DNA from: Acidobacteriota bacterium
GTDB taxonomy: Bacteria; Acidobacteriota; Terriglobia; Bryobacterales; UBA6623
Length of the DNA: 64,000 nucleotides
Direction of reading: 5' to 3'
NCBI GenBank assembly: GCA_016125275.1
Contig: WGMB01000017.1
Span: 206,271 to 270,270, forward strand
Part shown: positions 1 to 9,121 of the stretch, one piece after another
Layout of the letters: the number at the start of each line of letters is the position of its first letter
How positions within the stretch are numbered: position 1 is the first letter of the stretch
The notes under the pieces: model-generated
What the model saw: only the letters and a program-made list of their open reading frames with translations
Database searches by the model: none
What the model was told of the DNA's origin: nothing
Translations under genes and position numbers: made by a program

Positions 1-165
1 GCGCGGCTGAAGGGGCGCGAGGCCGAACGCGAGGAGGTCTTTCAGAAAACCATCGAGCAAAATCGGCGCAAAGAGGCCGCAATGGACCGCCGTTTTGCCG
101 ACTTGCTGAAGAAACAGAAGGGCCAGAAGATCGACCGGCCCGTGCGGGAATTCGACCTGGACTAG
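1..165 (+). CDS. 3' end of an unknown gene
   Basis: The open frame enters from the left edge in frame 1 and stops at TAG 163-165, leaving 54 C-terminal residues. They are very rich in Lys, Arg and Glu, including KKQKGQKIDRPVREFDLD at the end, which suggests a charged helix or flexible tail. No domain is recognisable in this fragment, so no function is assigned. It converges with the minus-strand gene that ends 19 bp further on. Confidence 0.6.
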   Translation, partial: ARLKGREAEREEVFQKTIEQNRRKEAAMDRRFADLLKKQKGQKIDRPVREFDLD

Positions 166-184
166 ACGACCCGGCCCCGGGCCC

Positions 185-1207
185 TTAGAACTTGCCGTCG
201 CGCTGCTCGAAGTGCGTCGGCTTTCCCAGAGTGGCGCCGCCGGCCTGAATCCAGCCCGCCACCTGCTCGATCATCCAGTCGAGCGTCACCGTCTCCGCTG
301 AAAACATCGTGTCGCACAGCGTGGCGTCGCTCAGCAGCGCCGTCGGCGCCTCCGAGCCCGTAAAGCGCGGAGCCTTGCCCAACAGCTCGCCAAAACGCTC
401 GGCCACGTCGCGAACGCGAATCGTCTCCACGCCGGTCAAATTCAGCACGAACGGCGGCGTGGCTGCGTGAGCGAACGATCGCAAGGCGACCGAGTTCGCG
501 TCGCGCTGCCAGATCACGTTGGCATAGCCCATCGACAGGTCGATCGGTCGCTCTTCGAAGACCTGATCCGCGATGTCGCGCAGCACGCCGTAGCGCAGGT
601 CGATGGCGTAGTTCAGCCGCAGGATCGTCAGCGGAAAGCCGTATCGGTCGCTCGAATACGACAAGATCCGCTCCCGCCCCAGCGCCGACCAGGCGTACTC
701 GCCGATCGGAGACGTCGCCGCCGACTCCACCGGTCCGCGTGAGCCCACCGGCGCCAGCGGATAGACGTTTCCGCTCGAGAAGGCCACCATCCGCGACGTC
801 CGGAAGCGCGCCGCGGCAAACGCCGGGGCCGCGGTGTTCGCCGCCCAAGTGGGCCCCTGGTTGACGCTGGTGCCGAACTTCTGGCCCACCATGTAGAGCA
901 CGTTGCGCGAGTCCGGCAGGGCCTGCACGGCGTCCGGGTCGAGCAGATCGCAGGCGATCGTCTCCACGCCCATGGCTTCCAGCTCTTGCCGCGCGGCGGG
1001 GTCCGAGAAGCGGGCTGCGCCGCGGACGCGCAAGCTCACCCCGGCCTGCTGCGCCGCTCTCAGCGCCAGCCGCGCCATGCTGGGCCCCATCTTGCCCGAC
1101 ACGCCCAGAATCAGCAGCTCGTCGCCGAGCTCCCGCACCGCCGCAAGGTCCGCCTCGGTCGGGCGCGACAACGCCTCTTCGAGCTGATCGTCCGTCTGAA
1201 TTTGCAT
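185..1207 (-). CDS. NAD(P)-dependent epimerase/dehydratase-like (extended SDR fold) protein
   Basis: 340 residues, the usual length for an extended short-chain dehydrogenase/reductase. A Rossmann dinucleotide-binding motif GVSGKMG lies at about residues 35-41 and an SDR-type SSGNVYP strand at about 144-150. The expected catalytic YxxxK reads YAWSA at 171-175: the tyrosine is kept but the lysine is alanine. Classical epimerase or dehydratase chemistry may therefore be lost or altered. Proteins of this kind often act on nucleotide sugars, but nothing here fixes the substrate. ATG start at 1205-1207. It sits 15 bp downstream of the next minus-strand gene and is probably co-transcribed with it. 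The fold is fairly certain; the activity is not. Confidence 0.75.
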   Translation of the reverse strand: MQIQTDDQLEEALSRPTEADLAAVRELGDELLILGVSGKMGPSMARLALRAAQQAGVSLRVRGAARFSDPAARQELEAMGVETIACDLLDPDAVQALPDSRNVLYMVGQKFGTSVNQGPTWAANTAAPAFAAARFRTSRMVAFSSGNVYPLAPVGSRGPVESAATSPIGEYAWSALGRERILSYSSDRYGFPLTILRLNYAIDLRYGVLRDIADQVFEERPIDLSMGYANVIWQRDANSVALRSFAHAATPPFVLNLTGVETIRVRDVAERFGELLGKAPRFTGSEAPTALLSDATLCDTMFSAETVTLDWMIEQVAGWIQAGGATLGKPTHFEQRDGKF

Positions 1208-1222
1208 GAGTTGGCTGAAAGG

Positions 1223-1984
1223 CTACAGGGGCTGCTTGAGCTCTTCGGGAAACAGCGCCACGCCGGCCGGAGGACTCAGCATGTCGCGCAACGTCTCGAG
1301 CCGCCGCCGAATCGTGCGGCTCGGCAACTGCAGCGGGCCGGCGTCGACGTCGATGTCGCAGCACAGCCCGTGGAAGTAGAGGCTCAGCGTATCGATCAGA
1401 GCCTGATCGGCGTAGGCCCGGAAGAGCTTCGTGTCGCGCGTGGCGTCCGCCTGGCGGCGCAGCAATTGCTCTTTGAGCTTCCAGCCGCGCTCCTCCAGCT
1501 CGCCGCGCACCTGCTCGCCCAGCTCCTCGCGCAGCAGGTCGTGGAAAGGCCGCAAGAACTCGTCGCCGGCGTGCTCCACCAGCAGCGCCGAGAGCTCGTC
1601 ATAGAGCGTATCGTGGCTGTCAGCGATGTCGCCGTCCTTCACGGCCAGAAACACGTACTCCGCGCCCTCGTGCTCGTACGAAGCCGAGTACAGCCGCCGC
1701 GCTTCCGCCGGCGCCTGGAAGGCCATCAGCGGGCCCTCCGCCTCGGAGCCCTTCCGGGGCTTCTCCAGGTAGCCGACCAGGATGATCCGCAGATCCCGCA
1801 GGATTTCCAACAACTTCGGGGGAGCCGCAGCCGCCGGATCGTAGATCAGACGCTGCAGGTCGGGCCCCTCCATCGGGATCACCGAGAAATAGCTGACCGA
1901 TTTGTTGACAGGGATCATCTGCCCGTTGAGATGACGGACAAACTCTCCCACCGAGACTTTCGTACCAGACGTATCCGAAACCAT
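1223..1984 (-). CDS. Unknown cytoplasmic protein
   Basis: 253 residues from ATG 1982-1984; a TTG at 2003-2005 would add seven. Neither start has a well-placed ribosome-binding site, so the start is uncertain. No signal peptide or membrane segment is visible. The middle (around residues 125-190) is rich in Glu, Arg and Leu and should be helical, with runs such as LREELGEQVRGELEERG. I do not recognise a family. Fifteen base pairs separate it from the SDR-like gene downstream, so the two probably form an operon. Confidence 0.6.
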   Translation of the reverse strand: MVSDTSGTKVSVGEFVRHLNGQMIPVNKSVSYFSVIPMEGPDLQRLIYDPAAAAPPKLLEILRDLRIILVGYLEKPRKGSEAEGPLMAFQAPAEARRLYSASYEHEGAEYVFLAVKDGDIADSHDTLYDELSALLVEHAGDEFLRPFHDLLREELGEQVRGELEERGWKLKEQLLRRQADATRDTKLFRAYADQALIDTLSLYFHGLCCDIDVDAGPLQLPSRTIRRRLETLRDMLSPPAGVALFPEELKQPL

Positions 1985-2070
1985 GAGACCGCGCGCAAGT
2001 TCCAATTCCTGATTGTAGCAACCAATTCCGCCCCGATCGGCGCTGACCGTGCCGCGATAAATCGTCTACG

Positions 2071-3434
<1,364 letters not shown>

Positions 3435-3438
<4 letters not shown>

Positions 3439-4913
3439 AAATCGCAACCCTCGCGACGCTGGCCGCGCTGGCCGCCGCCACCGCTTCGGCCCAAACCGTC
3501 CAGACTCTCGCGCTGCCGGGCGACTCCCCCTTGGTCAGCTTCCGCATCCTGTTCAACACCGGCGCCGCCTCGGACCCGGCCGGCAAGGAAGGCGCGGCCG
3601 CCCTGACAGCCGCCATGCTGAGCCGCGGCGGCTCGGCCGAGAAGACCTACGACCAGATCATCGAGGCCATGTTTCCCATGGCGACCTCCGTCGGCGCGCA
3701 GGTCGACAAGGAGATGACGGTCTTCACCGGCGAGACGCACCGCGACAACCTCGACGCCTACTACGCCATCCTGCGCGGCATGTTGCTCGAACCCGGCTGG
3801 CGTCCCGAGGACTTCCAGCGGCTGAAGGACGAGCAGCTCAACGGCTTGCGCCTGGAGCTGCGCAGCAGCAACGAAGAGGAGCTGGGCAAGGAGCTGTTGC
3901 AGACCGAGATCTACGGCCCCAAGCATCCCTACGGCCACCCCGACATCGGGACCGGCTCCGGCATCGAGTCGCTCACGCTCGACGACGTGAAGGCCTTCTA
4001 CGCCGCCAACTACCGCCGCGGCAACGTGACCGTGGCGCTCGCCGGCGGCTACCCGCAGGAGTTCCTGGACAAGGTCGCGGCGGACTTCGCCGTGCTGCCG
4101 GAAGGCGCGCCGTCCGCCGTCGAGATCCCTGCCCCGGCCCGCGTCAAGAAGCTCAACGTCCGTATCGTCCAGAAGGAGACCCGCTCCACACTGATCTCGC
4201 TGGGCTTTCCGATCGACGTCAACCGCGCCAAGCCGGACTGGCCGGCCCTCAAGGTCGCCCAAAGCTACTTCGGACAGCACCGCTCCTCCAAGGGACGGCT
4301 GTTCCAGCGCATCCGAGCCATCCGCGGCATGAACTACGGCGACTACGCCTACATCGAGTACTTTCCGCACGGCATGTTCCAATTCCAGCCGGACCCGAAC
4401 CTCGGCCGGCAGCGCCAGATCTTCGAAATGTGGATTCGACCCGTGACCCCGGAGAACGGCCTGTTCGCGCTGAAGCTGGCGCTGTTCGAGCTGCACGGGC
4501 TGGTCGAGCAGGGGCTCAGCGAAGAGGACTTCGACTCCACCAAGCTGTTCCTGTCGAAATTCGTCAACCTGCTCACCCAAACCCAAACGCTGGAGCTGGG
4601 CTACGCGCTGGACAGCAAGTACTACGGCCTGCCGCCGTTCAACGGCTGGTTCAAGGAGAAGCTCGCCGGCCTGACGACCGAGCAGGTCAACGAAGCCATC
4701 CGCAAGCACCTTCGCTCGACCGACCTGAACGTGGTCGTCATCACGGCCGACGCCCAGGGCTTCGCCAAAGCCCTGCGATCGGGCGCAGCCGCCAAGCCGG
4801 TCTACGCTTCCCCGCCCCCCGCCGACGTGCTGGAGGAAGACAAGGCCGTAGCCGCCTACAAGCTCGAGCTGGGCTCGGTCGAGATCGTCCCCGCGGACAA
4901 GGTGTTCGAGTAG
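3435..4913 (+). CDS. M16 family peptidase-like protein, non-catalytic subunit
   Basis: 492 residues with a cleavable signal peptide (hydrophobic Ala/Leu-rich start, likely cleavage after ATASA). The protein has the two-lobed M16 architecture, but the HxxEH zinc site is absent: the equivalent helix reads AAALTAAML. In M16B pairs such a partner binds substrate without hydrolysing it. Its start overlaps the stop of the catalytic subunit (ATGA at 3435-3438), so the two form a heteromeric periplasmic protease in one operon. It ends in SVEIVPADKVFE. The DNA for this tail is duplicated about 0.9 kb downstream, beyond the inserted HTH cassette. Confidence 0.88.
4881..4903 (+). repeat. 23-bp direct repeat, copy 1 (end of M16 gene)
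   Basis: A 23-bp stretch starting GAGATCGTCCCCGCGG inside the last codons of the M16-like gene recurs without mismatch at 5773-5795. The two copies are in the same orientation and bracket the HTH/membrane-protein gene pair. Confidence 0.85.
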
Positions 4914-4947
4914 CAGCAGCCGCTGACGGCGGCCTTGGGGCCGTTCC

Positions 4948-5154
4948 TCAGTCGCTCAGCGAGAAAATCTCCTCGACGGGGACGTTGAAGTATCGCGCGA
5001 TCTTCAGCGCGACCACCGTCGAGGGGATGAACCGACCGACTTCGATCGTGCTGATCGTCTTCCGCGAGACCCCTATGCCGTCGGCAAGCTCGGCCTGACT
5101 GATGCGACGTTCGGCCCGAAACACACGAATGCGGTTCTCGAGCTCGTCGCTCAT
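4948..5154 (-). CDS. Small XRE/Cro-type helix-turn-helix regulator
   Basis: 68 residues, almost all of it one HTH_3 domain. The helix-turn-helix spans about residues 18-40 and contains SQAELADGIGVSRKTIS; the following VGRFIPSTVVALKIARYF is typical of the family. Such minimal Cro/XRE repressors usually bind palindromes near their own promoter. The gene overlaps the stop of the upstream membrane-protein gene by ATGA (5151-5154), so it is the second gene of a two-gene operon. Two palindromes just upstream of that operon are plausible operators. Confidence 0.9.
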   Translation of the reverse strand: MSDELENRIRVFRAERRISQAELADGIGVSRKTISTIEVGRFIPSTVVALKIARYFNVPVEEIFSLSD

Positions 5155-5618
5155 GCCGCCGGCTCGTGATCGTTCGACCGGCCAGCCACAAAGCTCAGGG
5201 CGAAGTAGCAGAGACTGAACACCGCCGTCAGTGAGATTCCCGGCAGTTTGATGAAGAAGTCGGCCGGGAGATCGGTATGGTTCGCCGCGCCGTCGAGGAA
5301 CGCGACGAAGCAGAGGGTGGTCAGGAAGGCGATCGACGCCGACCGTTTGAGCGCGTCAGTGACGAAGTCATCCTGAAAGGCCCGACGCCCCGCCTCCCTC
5401 CGGCGCTGCTTGAGAGGGCGGGCCAGAATCATCGCCACGACAAGGAGGACCAGGCCGGCGCGGGCGGGCCACTGCGCCCAAGCGCGCAGGCGGTCGCCGG
5501 CTCCCTCATCGAGGAGATAGGCTCCGGCCTCCATGGTCAGATTGACCGAAAACAGAAACAAGATCAGGACGATCCAGTTCGTGTACCGCTCGAAAGCACT
5601 CGCAAGAGAAGCCATCAT
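5151..5618 (-). CDS. Four-helix integral membrane protein, partner of HTH regulator
   Basis: 155 residues with four likely membrane segments at about 15-36, 53-68, 94-111 and 125-145, joined by a charged cytoplasmic loop (RPLKQRRREAGRR). I do not recognise the family with confidence, but small membrane proteins coupled to 65-75-residue XRE regulators are common in bacteria. On the coding strand GGAGG lies four bases before the start, a good ribosome-binding site for the ATG at 5616-5618; a second in-frame ATG follows immediately. Stop and start of the two genes overlap. Confidence 0.8.
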   Translation of the reverse strand: MMASLASAFERYTNWIVLILFLFSVNLTMEAGAYLLDEGAGDRLRAWAQWPARAGLVLLVVAMILARPLKQRRREAGRRAFQDDFVTDALKRSASIAFLTTLCFVAFLDGAANHTDLPADFFIKLPGISLTAVFSLCYFALSFVAGRSNDHEPAA

Positions 5619-5639
5619 TCGCCTCCAGGACTCTCAAAC

Positions 5640-5655
5640 GACACCCTAGGGTGTC
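5640..5655. promoter_or_regulatory. 16-bp perfect palindrome, candidate operator
   Basis: GACACCCTAGGGTGTC is a perfect palindrome 22 bp upstream of the start of the membrane-protein/HTH operon. The position suits binding by the encoded XRE repressor; this is inference. Confidence 0.55.
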
Positions 5656-5656
5656 C

Positions 5657-5680
5657 ATGTGATACCCAAAGGTATCACAT
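5657..5680. promoter_or_regulatory. Inverted repeat with 10-bp arms, candidate second operator
   Basis: The arm ATGTGATACC and its exact complement are separated by four bases (CAAA). The element starts one base after the neighbouring 16-bp palindrome and lies about 40-60 bp upstream of the operon start. Its sequence differs from the first palindrome, so two different regulators, or an operator plus an unrelated element, are possible. Confidence 0.55.
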
Positions 5681-5748
5681 CAGCAGGGCTTGCGCGATGT
5701 AAAACTTCGGCTTCTAGCCCTCGACTCAGTCAGCACGAGCCCTCCGTC

Positions 5749-5800
5749 CTCGAATTCGAGCCAGGCTGGGTAGAGATCGTCCCCGCGGACAAGGTTTTGA
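5749..5800 (+). pseudogene. Remnant of the 3' end of an M16-like gene
   Basis: Read in frame, this stretch gives LEFEPGWVEIVPADKVLS, matching the tail of the intact M16-like protein (LELGSVEIVPADKVFE). It includes the exact 23-bp repeat at 5773-5795. There is no start codon or upstream coding sequence. It is best explained as a scrap left by a duplication or insertion that placed the HTH/membrane-protein pair between the two copies. Confidence 0.7.
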
Positions 5801-5862
5801 GTACCATCAGTTCTCCGCCGGGCTGCCGCAACTGTCATTGAGAATCCGCGGCCTGGGTCAAC

Positions 5863-8800
5863 ATGCAATTTTCCATGCGCCCGCGTTCATGCCTAGCCGC
5901 CGCCTTCTGGCTGATCCTCACCTGCGGCCAACCACTAGCCGCGCAGTCGCCGATCACCCAGGTCTCCGTAGGCGCGTCTCATGTTCTCGCGCTCCGGGAG
6001 GATGGATCCGTCCTCAGTTGGGGCGCCAACCAGTTCGGCCAACTAGGCGACGGCACAAGGGTCAACCGCACGGGCGCCGTTCTCGTGCCGGGGTTGACGG
6101 ACGTTCTCGCGGTGTCCGCGGGCTCCACCAGCGTGGCCGTCCGCCGGGACGGTTCCGTGTGGCAGTGGGGACGCCCCTCGGCCGATCCATCGCTCATCGA
6201 CAATGCGCCGGTTCAGATCGAAGGTCTCAACGGCATCGTGGCCGTGGAAACCGGCGACCTCGGCTCGATCGCGTTAGGAGCTGACGGCGCCGTCTGGACT
6301 TGGCCCCATTTCGGAACGCCCGAGGCAAAGCCGAGCTTGGCCGGGGTCGTAAAGATCAACCTGTTCGCCCGCATCGCGCTCGCGCTCGCGAGCGATGGGA
6401 CAGTCTGGCGATTCGGGAACGGACAGGGCGGGTTCGACGGCCCTGCATTGATCATCGATGGTCTGACTGACGTTGCGGACATCGCAGCCGGGACCAATCA
6501 CTTCCTTGCGCGAACGCGGGATGGCTCCGTCTGGACGTGGACCAGTCCCGATTTCGGAGCAACCATGAGCGTTCCCGTGCCAGTCCCAGACCTCGGGGAC
6601 GTCTCTGCTTTGTCAGCCGGCGACGACTTTAGTGCGGCGTTGCGAAGCGACGGAACCGTGCTCACCTGGGGTGACAATCTTTTCGGACGGCTGGGCGCGG
6701 GTCTACCGCCGGGCGACTACGGGGACTCCGCGCGCTATCCCCCGGCGCCGGTCGTCGGACTGACGGGCGTATCTTCGCTCGACCTTGGCCGCTACCAGGG
6801 AATTGCGGTGCTCCCGGGAGGGAGCGTCCGAGTGTGGGGATCCGGGGCTTTCGGCCATTTCGGCGACGGCACGACAGCATCCCGCACCCTGCCCGTCCGA
6901 GTTGGCGGCCTGCACGGAATTACGCGCCTTGCCGCCGGACCGACCTTCGCGCTCGCCCTCGGCGACGATCGCCGAGTTTGGTCGTGGGGAGTCAACCGTT
7001 CGGGAGAAGTCGGGGATGGCACGACGACGCCCCGGCTCGCGCCGGCCCCGGTCAGCTCTCTGATGGGAATCGCCGACATAGCAGCCGCGGCAGCCTCGAG
7101 CTTGGCCGTGACGACAAGTGGCGACCTCTACGGCTGGGGTGAAAACAGCTTCGGCCAACTCGGCGGCGGCGCAAGCTCCGTGGCGTCGGTTCTCATCCCG
7201 TCAGCCTCCACTGCTCTTCCTGCGCTATCCCAGGCAAAAATCGGCTACTGGCACGGTCTCGGCCTCGATCGCGACGGCGCCGTCTGGACCTGGGGCTACA
7301 ACCGATGGGGTCAACTCGGCAACGGAACCACAATAGACACAGCGACCCCGGCCCCTGTCGCGGGACTCGCCTCGGTAACGGCGATAGCAGCAAGCCCCGC
7401 CGGGAGCGCCGCCCTTCGATCCGATGGCTCGCTTTGGACTTGGGGGCGTGATCCTTCCGGAGGACCGGATCTCACGGTTCCCACGATGGTCGCCGGTCTG
7501 ACCAACGTGGTCGCAATGGCGTCATCCGGCAGCCACATCCTGGCGCTGAAAGATGACGGGAGCCTGTGGGCTTGGGGCGACAATACATATGGGCAGTTGG
7601 GCAATGGCCATACCGGAGCGAGCCCGGTTCCCAGTCCTGTCATCGGGTTGGCTAGGCCGGTTCTAGGGATTTCGGCCGGCGAGGGCCATAGTCTGGCCGT
7701 GCGTGAGGACGGTACGGTTTGGGCCTGGGGCTTTGGTGAATACGGCGCGCTCGGCAACGGCGGCAGCGACAATCGACCGCAACCGACCCTCGTGCCCGGC
7801 CTCGCAGGCGCAGTGGCCGTAGAAGCGGGACCCAACTTCAGCTTCGCGCAGATGGAAGATGGAACGGTCTGGGCTTGGGGCGACGATTCAACCGGCCAAC
7901 TCGGCCAGAACGAGAGCTACGTCGAGAACACTCCGATCCCCGGCGGGAAATACCTGACCCAGACGGCCATCAAGATGCTGACGCCGGCCGCAGGCGCCCC
8001 CGGCAAGCCGTACCTGGTCTCTTTCAGCGTCACATCATGGGCCGGTGACCCGACCGGCAACGTCACGATCAACGACGGGGCTCACTCCTGCTTGGCAACC
8101 GTTCAGGCCGGCGCATGCGAGCCGATTGCCCCGTCCACGCCCCATCCGATCGTGACCGCGCACTACGAGGGCGACAGCAGGTTCGCATCCAGCTATGACC
8201 TGGCGCCCTATCCCACGGAGGCCGCCGGCCTCCCCGGAGCCTCCAAGCCCGGCTTCTATCGCGAGGGCCTCTGGAGCCTCGACGTCAATGCCGACGGAGT
8301 CTTCGAAACAGGCACGGACCGAAGCTTCTTCCTCGGTTTTCCCGGAGCCCAGCCGGTCCGTGGAGACTGGGACGGCGACGGCCGTACCGATGTCGGGGTG
8401 TTCGCCGCAGGCTATTGGTTTCTTGACTACGACGGCGACGGCCATTGGGACGGAGGAACCAATGACAAGCAGTTCGCCTTCGGTTGGGCCGGCGTAACGC
8501 CCGTCGTCGGAGACTGGAACGGCGACGGCCGCGATTCCGTCGGCGTCCATTCCAACGGGTTCTGGTTCCTGGACTACGACGGCGACGCGCTCTGGGATGG
8601 CGGAACGACCGACAAGGTTTTCGGTTTCGGCGGTTGGGACGGCGTCGAGATCCAGATCGGCGACTGGAATGGCGACGGGCGCGACAAGCTCGGCCTGTAC
8701 GCAAATGGGTTCTGGTTTCTCGACTACGACGGCGACTACGTCTGGGATGGCGGAACCGTCGACAAGATCTTCCCGTTCGGCTGGGCCGGTGCGAAGCCCT

Positions 8801-9108
8801 TGGTCGGGAACTGGAACGGCGATGGTCGCGACGCAGTCGCCGTCTACGCCAATGGCTTCTGGTTCTTCGACTACGACGGCGACTCCCTCTGGAACCCCTC
8901 CGGAGCTGACCGCACCTTCGGCCTGGGATGGCCCGGCGCCCAAGTCGTCGTGGGCGACTGGAATGGAGACGGCCACGACAAAGCCGGCGTCTTCGGCGCC
9001 GGCAACTGGTTTCTCGACTACGACGGCAGCGGAACCTGGAACCCGCTCATCGACGTCGTGACAGCCTGGGGCCGGCTCGGAGACATCCCGTTTCCCGGGG
9101 TCTGGTAG
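5863..9108 (+). CDS. Secreted RCC1-repeat / Ig-like / FG-GAP-like repeat protein (paralogue 1)
   Basis: 1081 residues. A signal peptide (residues 1 to about 27, ending PLAAQ) precedes about 660 residues of RCC1-type beta-propeller repeats, recognised by recurring WAWGxNxxGQLGDGT and HSLAL blocks. An Ig-like domain (about 694-790, with SFSVTSWAGDPTGNVT) follows. The C-terminal ~285 residues are tandem ~45-residue repeats with DWNGDGRDSVGV and NGFWFLDYDGD, rich in Asp/Gly and resembling calcium-binding FG-GAP/VCBS loops. It should be exported and act outside the cytoplasm; the ligand is unknown. First of four adjacent paralogues; only 13 bp separate its stop from the next start. Confidence 0.85.
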   Translation: MQFSMRPRSCLAAAFWLILTCGQPLAAQSPITQVSVGASHVLALREDGSVLSWGANQFGQLGDGTRVNRTGAVLVPGLTDVLAVSAGSTSVAVRRDGSVWQWGRPSADPSLIDNAPVQIEGLNGIVAVETGDLGSIALGADGAVWTWPHFGTPEAKPSLAGVVKINLFARIALALASDGTVWRFGNGQGGFDGPALIIDGLTDVADIAAGTNHFLARTRDGSVWTWTSPDFGATMSVPVPVPDLGDVSALSAGDDFSAALRSDGTVLTWGDNLFGRLGAGLPPGDYGDSARYPPAPVVGLTGVSSLDLGRYQGIAVLPGGSVRVWGSGAFGHFGDGTTASRTLPVRVGGLHGITRLAAGPTFALALGDDRRVWSWGVNRSGEVGDGTTTPRLAPAPVSSLMGIADIAAAAASSLAVTTSGDLYGWGENSFGQLGGGASSVASVLIPSASTALPALSQAKIGYWHGLGLDRDGAVWTWGYNRWGQLGNGTTIDTATPAPVAGLASVTAIAASPAGSAALRSDGSLWTWGRDPSGGPDLTVPTMVAGLTNVVAMASSGSHILALKDDGSLWAWGDNTYGQLGNGHTGASPVPSPVIGLARPVLGISAGEGHSLAVREDGTVWAWGFGEYGALGNGGSDNRPQPTLVPGLAGAVAVEAGPNFSFAQMEDGTVWAWGDDSTGQLGQNESYVENTPIPGGKYLTQTAIKMLTPAAGAPGKPYLVSFSVTSWAGDPTGNVTINDGAHSCLATVQAGACEPIAPSTPHPIVTAHYEGDSRFASSYDLAPYPTEAAGLPGASKPGFYREGLWSLDVNADGVFETGTDRSFFLGFPGAQPVRGDWDGDGRTDVGVFAAGYWFLDYDGDGHWDGGTNDKQFAFGWAGVTPVVGDWNGDGRDSVGVHSNGFWFLDYDGDALWDGGTTDKVFGFGGWDGVEIQIGDWNGDGRDKLGLYANGFWFLDYDGDYVWDGGTVDKIFPFGWAGAKPLVGNWNGDGRDAVAVYANGFWFFDYDGDSLWNPSGADRTFGLGWPGAQVVVGDWNGDGHDKAGVFGAGNWFLDYDGSGTWNPLIDVVTAWGRLGDIPFPGVW

Positions 9109-9121
9109 CGAAACATGGCCG

